Origin: Sulfurospirillum sp. UBA6810
GTDB taxonomy: Bacteria; Campylobacterota; Campylobacteria; Campylobacterales; Sulfurospirillaceae
NCBI GenBank assembly: GCA_002469305.1
Contig: DKEY01000152.1
Span: 34,849 to 46,332 of the forward strand
Length of the DNA stretch: 11,484 nt
Reading direction: 5' to 3'
The translations under genes and the position numbers were made by a program. Each line of letters begins with the position of its first letter. The stretch's first letter is position 1. The notes beneath the pieces were generated by a model, which worked only from the letters and a program-made list of their open reading frames with translations, was not told the origin of the DNA and did not search any database. This document shows positions 1 through 6,512 of the stretch, piece after piece.

Positions 1-55
1 AAAAAAATTGGCTATTTTATATATTTGTACTTAGATTTACGATATACTTTTTTAC

Positions 56-61
56 TATAAG
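56..61 (+). promoter_or_regulatory. Possible -10 element of the permease-glycerate kinase operon
   Basis: TATAAG lies about 60 bases before the preferred permease start, in very AT-rich sequence. No clear -35 is visible, which is usual for sigma-70 promoters of Campylobacterota. Nearby TATA-like alternatives exist (around 18-24 and 42-47), so the choice is tentative. Confidence 0.3.
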
Positions 62-63
62 TT

Positions 64-92
64 AGCATAAAGTTATAAACTTTACTTATGCT
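64..92. promoter_or_regulatory. Imperfect inverted repeat in the permease leader (possible operator)
   Basis: AGCATAA at 64-70 is the reverse complement of TTATGCT at 86-92, and AGTT at 71-74 can pair with AACT at 78-81 around an ATA loop, leaving four bases bulged. It lies between the candidate -10 and the ribosome binding site. That fits an operator for a substrate-responsive regulator or a 5' leader hairpin. No T-run follows, so it does not look like a terminator of an upstream gene. The function is inferred. Confidence 0.35.
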
Positions 93-109
93 AAAACTCG
101 TAAATTTAC

Positions 110-115
110 AAGGAG
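110..115 (+). promoter_or_regulatory. Ribosome binding site that decides the permease start
   Basis: AAGGAG sits five bases before the ATG at 121. The upstream in-frame ATG at 88 has no such site, so translation most likely begins at 121. Confidence 0.75.
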
Positions 116-120
116 TTTTT

Positions 121-1461
121 ATGTTGGTACTTATTTTATTAGTTGCCATAGGTTTTATTGTTCTTGCTACGAGCAAGTGGAAGTTGCACCCATTTATCGC
201 ACTACTTGTTGCGGCATATGGTATCGCTATCAGTGTAGGGATGGGATATAACGATATAGCAACAACAATGACTAAGGGATTTGGTGGGATACTTGCTTAT
301 ATAGGTATAGTTATCGTACTAGGAACCATCATAGGTGTTATACTTGAAAAAAGTGGTGCAGCTATAAAAATGGCAAATGTAATACTAAAGATAGTGGGCA
401 AAAAGCGTCCCGTTCTTGCGATGTCAGTTATAGGTTATATCGTATCTATTCCTGTTTTTTGTGACAGTGGCTTTGTTATCCTCAATGCCCTAAAACGCTC
501 TATGGTACAACAGCTAAAAGTTTCAGGTGTTGCTATGAGTGTGGCTTTGGCAACAGGTCTTTTTGCAACACATACTTTAGTTCCACCAACACCAGGTCCG
601 ATAGCAGCAGCTGGAAACTTGATGGTTGACAATCTTGGTCTTGTTATCATTTTTGGTTTGATGATTTCTATCGTTACTATGTTAGCAGGTTATTTTTGGG
701 CGATGCGTTCAGGTAAAATCTACAAAAGTGGTGAAGATACGCTTGTTGATTTGGAAAAAGACAGCGAAGTTATAGCAAAGTATGGTGAATTACCAAGTAC
801 TTTCAAAGCTTTTGCTCCTATCTTTATCCCTATTTTACTTATGGCATTAGCAAGTATCGTAAAACTCTCTTTTGGTGATATGAGTGAAACAAGTTTATAT
901 AAACTCTTTATCTTTTTAGGAAACCCAACAAATGCTCTGTTTGTAGGTTTGATTTTTGCAGCAAGACTTTTACCAGCATTTAATGAAGAGACACTTTCTG
1001 GTTGGATTGGCGAGGGTATCAAAAACTCTGGAGAGATTTTGATTATCACTGGTTCTGGTGGTGCACTAGGGGCTGTGCTTAAAGCAAGTGGCATTGGTGC
1101 GTATTTGGGAGATGTTCTTCAAACTCTTAGTCTTGGTATCTTTGTTCCATTTATCATAGCAGCTGCGCTAAAATCAGCTCAAGGCTCATCTACAACAGCT
1201 TTAGTTGTAACTTCCACTATCATTTTCCCACTTCTTGCAAGTTTAGGATTAGATAGCGAGATAGGAAAAGTGCTAACAGTGATGGCGATAGGTGCAGGTG
1301 CGATGACAGTAAGTCACGCAAATGATAGCTTCTTCTGGGTAGTTTCAAGATTTAGCCAGATGGACGTTGCAACAGCATATAAAGCTTATACAACAGCAAC
1401 ACTTATTCAAGGTGTAGTAACTATCGCTGTTGTTTATGTACTATCAGGAATCTTACTCTAG
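121..1461 (+). CDS. GntP-family permease, probable glycerate (sugar-acid) transporter
   Basis: An inner-membrane secondary transporter of the gluconate:H+ symporter (GntP) family, 446 residues from the preferred start at 121, the usual family length. The frame is open back to an ATG at 88 (11 more residues), but AAGGAG lies just before 121. It is hydrophobic throughout, with many membrane segments. Family motifs are visible: GFGGILAYIG (53-62), IPVFCDSGF (110-118), HTLVPPTPGPIAAAG (151-165), then SAQGSSTTA and HANDSFFW in the C-terminal half, equivalent to AQGSATVA and HVNDSGFW in gluconate permeases. The next gene is a glycerate kinase one base downstream, so the likely substrate is D-glycerate rather than gluconate, for which no kinase is present. 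The substrate is inferred from context; the family assignment is secure. Confidence 0.9.
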   Translation: MLVLILLVAIGFIVLATSKWKLHPFIALLVAAYGIAISVGMGYNDIATTMTKGFGGILAYIGIVIVLGTIIGVILEKSGAAIKMANVILKIVGKKRPVLAMSVIGYIVSIPVFCDSGFVILNALKRSMVQQLKVSGVAMSVALATGLFATHTLVPPTPGPIAAAGNLMVDNLGLVIIFGLMISIVTMLAGYFWAMRSGKIYKSGEDTLVDLEKDSEVIAKYGELPSTFKAFAPIFIPILLMALASIVKLSFGDMSETSLYKLFIFLGNPTNALFVGLIFAARLLPAFNEETLSGWIGEGIKNSGEILIITGSGGALGAVLKASGIGAYLGDVLQTLSLGIFVPFIIAAALKSAQGSSTTALVVTSTIIFPLLASLGLDSEIGKVLTVMAIGAGAMTVSHANDSFFWVVSRFSQMDVATAYKAYTTATLIQGVVTIAVVYVLSGILL

Positions 1462-1462
1462 T

Positions 1463-2587
1463 ATGAAAGTTGTCATCGCGATTGATTCTTATAAAGGAAG
1501 TGCTAGCTCATCAGAGCTGGCCCTTCATATCACAAAAGGTATCAGACAAGTCTATAATGAGAGTGAAATTATAATTTGTCCGATAGCTGATGGAGGAGAG
1601 GGTACTGTTGAAGCACTCTCTTGTAGCGAAGGTGCAAAGCTCATAGAGCTTACATGTAAAGACCCACTAGGCAAGAGTGTAAACGCAAAATACACTATCT
1701 TGCAAGATGGTGTGGCAGTGATAGAGATGGCAAGTGCGAGTGGTTTGCCACTTGTTCCACCCCATCTTAGAAATCCAAGTATAACTTCTACATATGGCAC
1801 GGGTGAACTTATAGTGGATGCTATAAAAAAAGGTATTAGGGAGTTTATCGTTGGTATCGGTGGGAGTGCTACAAATGACGCTGGTCTTGGGATGCTTCGA
1901 GCTTTGGGCTTTAGATTTTTTGATACTAGTGATGAAGAAGTGGTCTATGCAAAAGATTTATCAAAGATAAGTAAAATCGATAAAACAAATGTTTTAAAAG
2001 AGTTGGATGAGTGCAAGTTTTGGATTGCTTGTGATGTGAACAACCCTCTTTATGGATCAAACGGTGCAGCATATGTGTACGCCAGACAAAAGGGCGCAGA
2101 TGATGCGATGATAGAACAGCTTGATAGTAACTTGCGTGCTTTTGCAAAACTTGTAGATGATGATTTGTCACAAACCCCAGGAGCTGGTGCTGCTGGTGGA
2201 CTCGGGTATGGATTTTTAGCTTTTTTAAATGCCACTTTAAAATCAGGTATCAAGATAGTGCTTGAGACAGTAAAGTTCCATGAAAAAATCATAGGAGCTG
2301 ACTTTGTGATAACGGGTGAGGGCAGAATCGACAAACAATCAACGATGGGAAAAGTGATAGATGGTATCGCCCTAGCTTGTAGGGAGCAAAATGTTCCGTG
2401 TATCGCTCTTGGTGGAGGCTGTTCGGAGTTGGATGATGTTATCCATGAGAAAGGTGTCAGTGCTGTCTTTTCTATCATGGATGCACCGATGTGTTTGGAA
2501 GAGGCGATGGAAAAAACTAAAACGCTTGCTTTGATTGAGAAAAAAACGCAACAAGTTTTTAGACTTATAAGAGCTAGTAAATCCTAG
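1463..2587 (+). CDS. Glycerate 2-kinase (GarK/GlxK family)
   Basis: A cytoplasmic kinase that phosphorylates D-glycerate with ATP, in this family normally to 2-phosphoglycerate, which enters lower glycolysis. From the ATG at 1463 it has 374 residues, typical for the family. Conserved blocks are all present: IAIDSYKGS (5-13), PIADGGEGT (40-48), GIGGSATNDAGLGML (131-145), ACDVNNPL (189-196), GAGAAGGLGYG (240-250) and DFVITGEGRID (280-290). The frame stays open upstream to 1430 inside the permease gene, but homologues begin at MKVVIAIDS. The start is one base after the permease stop. The nearest Shine-Dalgarno-like AGGAA is about 12 bases away (1446-1450), so translation is probably coupled to the permease. 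A TTACATGTAA palindrome falls inside it (1650-1659), encoding LTCK. No key motif is missing. Confidence 0.93.
   Translation: MKVVIAIDSYKGSASSSELALHITKGIRQVYNESEIIICPIADGGEGTVEALSCSEGAKLIELTCKDPLGKSVNAKYTILQDGVAVIEMASASGLPLVPPHLRNPSITSTYGTGELIVDAIKKGIREFIVGIGGSATNDAGLGMLRALGFRFFDTSDEEVVYAKDLSKISKIDKTNVLKELDECKFWIACDVNNPLYGSNGAAYVYARQKGADDAMIEQLDSNLRAFAKLVDDDLSQTPGAGAAGGLGYGFLAFLNATLKSGIKIVLETVKFHEKIIGADFVITGEGRIDKQSTMGKVIDGIALACREQNVPCIALGGGCSELDDVIHEKGVSAVFSIMDAPMCLEEAMEKTKTLALIEKKTQQVFRLIRASKS
1650..1659. repeat. TTACATGTAA palindrome, copy 1
   Basis: A perfect 10-base palindrome inside the glycerate kinase gene, read as Leu-Thr-Cys-Lys (residues 63-66). Confidence 0.85.
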
Positions 2588-2591
2588 CTCT
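2570..2591. terminator. Hairpin spanning both convergent stop codons, possible terminator
   Basis: AGAGCTAG (2570-2577) and CTAGCTCT (2584-2591) form a perfect 8-base stem with a six-base loop. The second arm contains the TAG of the glycerate kinase gene and, on the other strand, most of the TAG of the flavoprotein gene. On the + strand a T-run follows at 2600-2606, some eight bases after the stem, so termination of the + operon is plausible though not canonical. The minus direction has no immediate T-run. Confidence 0.5.
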
Positions 2592-3372
2592 ATGAAAATT
2601 TTTTTATAAGCTCTATCGTCGCTAAATCGACTTTTTCTGCGCGCTCGCTAAGTTGCTTTATAAGAGAGTCTTTTTTTTTACATGTAAGGTTTTGTCCAGC
2701 TTTTATCTTGATGCTTGAGCTCTTTACATGTAAAGCAAAAACAGCTGTTTTCTCTAGCATTTTTTTATAGATGGGATTTGTTGCTTCTATATCTTCATAC
2801 TTTTTTTCTGGTTGCATTTTTTGCATCAAAGCGTTCAGTGCCAAGGCTTTTTTATCTAAATCGTTTATTATCTCTACTTCGCCATCAAATGTAATGCTCG
2901 CAAAAAACTGTGTTGCAGGACATGCTGAAGTTGTCCCACTAAAATATGAGGGGATAAACGAGAAGGGTTTTACTACACTAAAAGAGGCTTTTGGATTTTG
3001 AGTGATGAGTTCCATCTTTTTGCCCTCAAGTGAGCCATGAAACACGATACTCTCATCAAGCCAAGCAAAGTTAAGTGGCACTCCATAGGGTGTATCTCCA
3101 TCACTCAAAGAGAGTGTACCATACTCACAAGAGTTTAGAATCTCTAGCATCGCTGTTTTATCTTCTACGCTAAACTCAGCCCTTCTCATGGAAGATTGCT
3201 TTATATCAGGTGCTGTCTGTGCTTGGATATTTTCATCTATGATAAAGTCTTGTCCATCTTTTTTGATACTCTTTAACTCTCCCTTGTTCATCTTTTTTAT
3301 CACTGCAAAGGTGCTGAGTTTATATCTTTGTGCATATTTTTGGATACTTGTGATTTGTTCTTCTTTTGCCAT
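2590..3372 (-). CDS. NimA-type flavin-binding (PNPOx-like) protein with N-terminal helix-turn-helix
   Basis: A 260-residue protein in two parts. Residues about 8-45 (ITSIQKYAQRYKLSTFAVIKK, then GELKSIKKDGQDF) resemble the excisionase/MerR-like helix-turn-helix that reads 'cell-type, conversion of residue, K-x-G-x-L-K'. Residues about 62-228 match the pyridoxamine-phosphate-oxidase-related split-barrel family that includes NimA nitroimidazole reductases: MRRAEFS at 62-68, EYGTLSLSDGDTPYGVPLNF at 83-102, VFHGSLEGKK at 110-119 and NPKASFSVV at 126-134. Such proteins usually bind FMN, sometimes haem. Residues 229-260 are a charged helical tail. The pairing suggests a flavin- or redox-responsive DNA-binding protein, but that is inference; the flavin domain alone could be an enzyme. 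The start has only a weak purine-rich leader (AAAGAAAAAAA), with a TTACATGTAA palindrome just upstream. It lies 30 bases after the ParE-like toxin stop and could be read with the toxin-antitoxin genes. Confidence 0.8.
   Translation of the reverse strand: MAKEEQITSIQKYAQRYKLSTFAVIKKMNKGELKSIKKDGQDFIIDENIQAQTAPDIKQSSMRRAEFSVEDKTAMLEILNSCEYGTLSLSDGDTPYGVPLNFAWLDESIVFHGSLEGKKMELITQNPKASFSVVKPFSFIPSYFSGTTSACPATQFFASITFDGEVEIINDLDKKALALNALMQKMQPEKKYEDIEATNPIYKKMLEKTAVFALHVKSSSIKIKAGQNLTCKKKDSLIKQLSERAEKVDLATIELIKKFS
2678..2687. repeat. TTACATGTAA palindrome, copy 2
   Basis: A perfect copy in the 3' part of the flavoprotein gene, read on the minus strand as Leu-Thr-Cys-Lys (residues 229-232), the same reading as the copy in the glycerate kinase gene. 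Confidence 0.85.
2724..2733. repeat. TTACATGTAA palindrome, copy 3
   Basis: A perfect copy, with the 12-base palindrome TTTACATGTAAA at 2723-2734. It is 46 bases from copy 2 in the same gene but in another frame, read as Leu-His-Val-Lys (residues 214-217). Confidence 0.85.
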
Positions 3373-3381
3373 TTTTTTTCT

Positions 3382-3391
3382 TTACATGTAA
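3382..3391. repeat. TTACATGTAA palindrome, copy 4 (intergenic)
   Basis: A perfect copy in the 30-base gap between the toxin stop and the flavoprotein start, about nine bases upstream of that ATG. It would overlap or sit next to the ribosome binding region. It is the only copy outside coding sequence. Confidence 0.85.
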
Positions 3392-3402
3392 GGTTTTTGA
3401 AA

Positions 3403-3690
3403 TTATGTTTTAGGGATGTATGATTCTTGATTTATAAGTGCTAATACAGAAATAAACTTCTCTTCTATAGCATAAACTATTGTATAGCCTTTATATATTA
3501 AATCTCGTATGTTTTCATCATCATGATAAAGAGATTTTCTACATCTAAAAGGCATTTCCTTTAGTGCTTCACACCTTTCTAATATCTCTTTTTGAAAAGA
3601 TTTTGATGCGTTAGGATTATCTAGTGCTATAAAACGAAGCTTTTTTTCAAGAGAAAGTACAAACTCTTTTTCATATCTAATGTGAATCAT
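3403..3690 (-). CDS. ParE/RelE-superfamily toxin
   Basis: The toxin half of a type II toxin-antitoxin pair, 95 residues beginning MIHIRYEKEF. The RelE/ParE pattern is visible: an N-terminal strand and helix, the long helix with NPNASKSFQKEILERCEAL, then RCRKSLYHDD, IRDLIYKGYTIVYAI and a last strand VLALINQESY. RelE members cleave mRNA on the ribosome and ParE members inhibit gyrase; the sequence alone does not say which applies. I use the ATG at 3690; an in-frame TTG three bases upstream is possible but less likely. The gene starts inside the last codons of the antitoxin gene (14-base overlap), the usual coupled arrangement. Length is normal and I see no disruption. Confidence 0.85.
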   Translation of the reverse strand: MIHIRYEKEFVLSLEKKLRFIALDNPNASKSFQKEILERCEALKEMPFRCRKSLYHDDENIRDLIYKGYTIVYAIEEKFISVLALINQESYIPKT

Positions 3691-3979
3691 CAAGATGTTT
3701 TTCTAGCTCTTCTAGCGAATAAAATGTAGCTTCATTGTTTTTAAGTTTTTTAACTTGTTCTGCTACTATCTTCTTGTTTTCTTCAAATTTTAACCGCTCA
3801 ATTTCTTGAGAAACAAGATTGTCAATCTCATCATTTCGTAAAATAACAAAATCGAGTTTATTGTTTTTTAAAACGCCTATTTTCTGGACTTCATGATTTG
3901 CCAACTTTGCGAGAACACTCCCGAAGTTTTTTGCTATATCTGTGCTACTCATTAGCTCACTAGGTTTATATGTTAGCAT
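3677..3979 (-). CDS. Phd/YefM-type antitoxin
   Basis: A 100-residue protein upstream of, and overlapping, the ParE/RelE toxin. The N-terminal part (PSELMSSTDIAKNFGSVLAKL, then EVQKIGVLKNNKLDFVIL and RNDEIDNL) follows the Phd/YefM pattern: a DNA-binding dimer domain beginning with a short strand and a 'S-x-x-x-x-x-F' helix, then 'I-x-x-x-x-K-x-x-x-V-I-L'. The charged C-terminal helices (about 55-100, rich in Glu and Lys) would be the toxin-neutralising segment. A strong ribosome binding site (AGAGAGGA, plus-strand 3985-3992) lies five bases before the ATG. Such antitoxins normally repress their own operon, and an inverted repeat covers the likely promoter. Confident as an antitoxin; the exact subfamily is less certain. 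Confidence 0.85.
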   Translation of the reverse strand: MLTYKPSELMSSTDIAKNFGSVLAKLANHEVQKIGVLKNNKLDFVILRNDEIDNLVSQEIERLKFEENKKIVAEQVKKLKNNEATFYSLEELEKHLDDSH

Positions 3980-4008
3980 TATATTCCTCTCTATTATACA
4001 CGTAATAT

Positions 4009-4027
4009 TGAAGATAATTATACTTCA
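4009..4027 (-). promoter_or_regulatory. Toxin-antitoxin promoter inside an inverted-repeat operator
   Basis: TGAAG (4009-4013) and CTTCA (4023-4027) form an inverted repeat with a nine-base centre. On the minus strand the centre holds TATAAT (4022-4017), a consensus -10 that would give a leader of about 30 bases with the ribosome binding site well placed. A second TATAAT on the minus strand (3998-3993) is too close to the start to be the main promoter. A repeat enclosing the -10 fits autorepression by the antitoxin complex. Confidence 0.5.
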
Positions 4028-4069
4028 AGGCAAACATTGTGTCAAGTAATTTTTAATATGAATATGATT

Positions 4070-4264
4070 TTATTTTTTGGTTTCGAGTTTTTCTTTTAAC
4101 TCTTTGAGTTCATCGAGATTTTTTTCACTCTTTTGGATAAGCTCATCAAAGGCAAAGCCTTTTATGACTATCTCATAGAGTTTTGGACGGTCTTTTTTCC
4201 AATTCCTAAGAGTCCTAGCATCAATACCAAGTAATCTTGCCATATCTTATTGCGTTGTTTTCAT
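4070..4264 (-). pseudogene. Small helix-turn-helix protein gene interrupted by a stop at codon 6
   Basis: Read from the ATG at 4264, the frame gives MKTTQ, a TAA stop (4249-4247), then DMARLLGIDARTLRNW and continues open to the stop at 4070. The protein is a clear paralogue of the intact gene at 7681-7884: 28 of the first 41 positions are identical, including RNW, PKLYEIV and KGFAFDE. Where this copy has TAA, the intact copy has CAA (Gln6), so one C-to-T change would explain the stop. Both genes share a 20-base identical run (ACTATCTCATAGAGTTTTGG on the + strand). An ATG two codons after the stop (4243) could restart a 57-residue protein, but it would lack the first helix of the HTH and has no visible ribosome binding site. 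Most likely a decayed regulator gene. Its original target is unknown; the neighbouring operon is the obvious candidate. Confidence 0.75.
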
Positions 4265-4301
4265 TTTGTAACTTTACACAAAACAAATTTTGAAAAAAAT
4301 T

Positions 4302-4317
4302 CGGATATATATTTCCG
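4302..4317. promoter_or_regulatory. 16-base near-perfect palindrome upstream of the 703-residue protein gene
   Basis: CGGATATATATTTCCG reads the same on both strands except for one mismatched pair. It lies 30 bases before the likely -10 of the downstream operon and 38 bases before the start of the broken HTH gene, in the divergent intergenic region. The position suits an operator for a dimeric regulator acting on both directions. This is inference from symmetry and position. Confidence 0.45.
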
Positions 4318-4346
4318 TTTTAATAAAAATTTAGGAAAAATGCGTA

Positions 4347-4352
4347 TATAAT
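4347..4352 (+). promoter_or_regulatory. Probable -10 element of the 4401-7627 operon
   Basis: A consensus TATAAT preceded by TGCG, giving a leader of about 40 bases to the TTG start. No convincing -35 is visible. The region 4265-4400 otherwise holds only the palindrome at 4302-4317, a T-run after the -10 and the ribosome binding site. Confidence 0.6.
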
Positions 4353-4389
4353 GTTTTTTTTTGAAAACAATATGTATCATCATTTGGCT

Positions 4390-4395
4390 AGGAGG
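4390..4395 (+). promoter_or_regulatory. Strong ribosome binding site fixing a TTG start
   Basis: AGGAGG is a full-consensus Shine-Dalgarno sequence, five bases before the TTG at 4401. It makes the non-ATG start convincing. Confidence 0.8.
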
Positions 4396-4400
4396 CTATT

Positions 4401-6512
4401 TTGGAAGGAAAGGTTTTAGGTTTTAATCAAGAAACAAAAGAAGGTGTTATTAAAAATCAAGATGGGCTTAGGTACAATTTTTCTCTTGAAGATTGGAAGA
4501 GTGAAGAAACACCAAAACAAAATTTAGAGGTTGATTTTGTTGCTGATAATGATAGAGCACGAGATATTTATGTGACTTCAAAATCAATTTTATCTACAGA
4601 TGCATTGAAAAATGCGAATGAAAAACTTAAAGATGTAGAGTCTAAAATCTCCAATTCTTTTGATAAAGTAAGTCAAAAAATATCTTCACTAAAAGATAAA
4701 TCTAGCGATACACAAGAGATGAAAAAAAGACTCAACCTGAATGGTTTTAAACTTTATAATATACTAGCAGGTGGCATAGTTGTTCTCCTTGTAGCTTTTA
4801 TTTTTATAAAAAATTACTATGCAACTGAGGCTTTTAAAAAAGAGTTACATAAGTATGGAGAAAATATTATCTATTCAAAAGCTAGTTGTAGCGGTCTTTT
4901 CTCTACAAATTGTTCTTTGGAAAATTTAGAACTTTATAGCAATGGAGGGAAAATACTTTCATTAGAAGAGATTAGCCTTTCTAATGTAGGTTCGCTTGCA
5001 AAAATTCAAGATATAAGTGAAAAAAGTGATATAGATGTAGCAATGAACGTAGAAAATATCATTTTGCTAAAAAAAGACTTTCTACAGCTGAATAAAAGTT
5101 TTTTAAAGCTTGATGATGCAGTAATGGACTATATCTATGGTGAGTTTAGTAAAAAGAACTCTTTGAACATAGAAGCTACCTTAACAGTTGCAAATGGGAA
5201 AATACTGAGAGCTAATGTTGAAGAAATTTTATTAGAGAATAGTTTTTTACCTGTAAACGTCAATATGCTAGTTGAAAATATTTCTCTTAATCCTTCACTA
5301 AAAGCTATGAGTATTCAAATCAACTCTGATGATATCTTGGAAGGAGCCTATAAGATTTATTCTGAAGCTTTTCTAAATTTTTCCGAGCAAGAAAAGATTA
5401 ATAGTTTTCATAAAAAATCTCTCAAAGTGTGTCAAGATAAATTGAGCGAAAGTGAATTCAAAACTTCTTTTACAAAGATGATCGCTTATTCGAGTAATGA
5501 TGAGATTTCTCAAATGTTTTTTAATCAGCAAGACGGAATAAAATTGAGTTTCAATAGTCCACAGGGTATGACAGTTGAAGGACTAATAATGAATATATTT
5601 TCAGATAATAGATGGCGTCATTTTGCACCAGATTTTTCTTTTGAAGTTAAACCTTATGGTGATGTAAATCCACTTGTTAAAGCAGATGTAAATTCTATCA
5701 TAGAAGAGAGAAAAAATTATCTTAAAAGCTTTGGGATTGAAGAAGATAAGGTCAAAGTTAATGAAGAAAAAAGAAATAAGTTATCTGAACAACTTGGTAG
5801 TTACACTTGGGGAAGACTACCAAATCCTGCAAAAGAAGAATCAGAAGTATTAGAGGTAAAAATATTTGATGCTATACCACAAAGTACAAAAGAATTGTTA
5901 ATAGCAAATTTAGATAAACAGTACAAATGTTATCAATTTGATACAAATATAAATAAAAACTCACGGAAAAGAGTGGTGTTAAATAATAAAGAATACACAT
6001 TTTATGGGGCATACTCTCAGCTAAAAGATATTAAAAGACAAAATCCAGAAAAAATAAGTAGTGCTTTACATGTAGTATCTGAAAAATTTGCACCTGAAAT
6101 GGAAGTGGAACAAGAATTTTTAAAAGAAAGATTGCAAACTATTTTAAATGATAATTTATCTTATAATAATATAACCGCTTGTTACCCATTTAGAAGGTTT
6201 GATTTCCTTGATTATTCCATCTCTAAAAGTGTAGAAGAAAAGTTGGACTTTCTCAAAAAAAATACAAATTTAGTTAGAAGATTGGATAATCAATATTCTC
6301 AAGAGTATGTAAACTCTTACAATAAACATATGGAATTATGGAAACAAGCTAAAAAATCAGAACTTGACAGTATTTTAACACAATATAAAGAACTTGATAA
6401 AGAGATTTTGGTTCTAGAAAGAATTATCAATAGCGTAAGCTCTTGTAAGGATACAAAATGTTTGGAAAGAGTCAAGTTTGAATCTACTCAATGCAATGGA
6501 GAAAAATCATGA
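4401..6512 (+). CDS. Single-pass inner-membrane protein with cold-shock-like N-terminus and large periplasmic region, unknown function
   Basis: A 703-residue protein starting at a TTG with AGGAGG five bases upstream. Residues about 1-50 (GKVLGFNQETKEGVIKNQDG, then RYNFSLEDW) look like the short OB-fold, cold-shock-like module that precedes membrane domains in several uncharacterised bacterial proteins. A charged, probably coiled-coil linker (65-110) follows, then one membrane helix at about 118-137 (LYNILAGGIVVLLVAFIFI). By the positive-inside rule the N-terminus is cytoplasmic and the remaining 560 residues periplasmic. That part has a cysteine pair (Cys163, Cys171) in a stretch of alternating strands, further cysteines, and a helical, lysine/glutamate-rich tail with three more (682, 687, 698). 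I recognise no catalytic motif and do not know its function. GC is visibly lower than in the flanking genes. The stop overlaps the start of the lipoprotein gene (ATGA), so the two probably act together. Confidence 0.8.
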   Translation: MEGKVLGFNQETKEGVIKNQDGLRYNFSLEDWKSEETPKQNLEVDFVADNDRARDIYVTSKSILSTDALKNANEKLKDVESKISNSFDKVSQKISSLKDKSSDTQEMKKRLNLNGFKLYNILAGGIVVLLVAFIFIKNYYATEAFKKELHKYGENIIYSKASCSGLFSTNCSLENLELYSNGGKILSLEEISLSNVGSLAKIQDISEKSDIDVAMNVENIILLKKDFLQLNKSFLKLDDAVMDYIYGEFSKKNSLNIEATLTVANGKILRANVEEILLENSFLPVNVNMLVENISLNPSLKAMSIQINSDDILEGAYKIYSEAFLNFSEQEKINSFHKKSLKVCQDKLSESEFKTSFTKMIAYSSNDEISQMFFNQQDGIKLSFNSPQGMTVEGLIMNIFSDNRWRHFAPDFSFEVKPYGDVNPLVKADVNSIIEERKNYLKSFGIEEDKVKVNEEKRNKLSEQLGSYTWGRLPNPAKEESEVLEVKIFDAIPQSTKELLIANLDKQYKCYQFDTNINKNSRKRVVLNNKEYTFYGAYSQLKDIKRQNPEKISSALHVVSEKFAPEMEVEQEFLKERLQTILNDNLSYNNITACYPFRRFDFLDYSISKSVEEKLDFLKKNTNLVRRLDNQYSQEYVNSYNKHMELWKQAKKSELDSILTQYKELDKEILVLERIINSVSSCKDTKCLERVKFESTQCNGEKS
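6066..6075. repeat. TTACATGTAA palindrome, degenerate copy (9 of 10)
   Basis: TTACATGTAG, preceded by CT as in the perfect copies, inside the 703-residue protein gene and read as Leu-His-Val. It is the only copy in the low-GC block and lacks full symmetry. Confidence 0.4.

Noticed and set aside
720..1094. Open frame of 124 codons on the minus strand inside the permease gene
   Set aside because: It lies wholly antisense to a well-supported gene, has no ribosome binding site, and its protein is low-complexity Pro/Ser/Lys without family features.
2050..2478. Open frame of 142 codons on the minus strand inside the glycerate kinase gene
   Set aside because: It is antisense to conserved kinase motifs, which explain the sequence; no recognisable domain.
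3691..3693. TTG as the toxin start
   Set aside because: The next codon is ATG and matches the usual start of the family; the TTG has no better ribosome binding site.
4098..4110. AACTC-TTT-GAGTT hairpin as a terminator
   Set aside because: It lies inside the broken HTH frame, has a five-base stem and is not followed by Ts in the minus direction.
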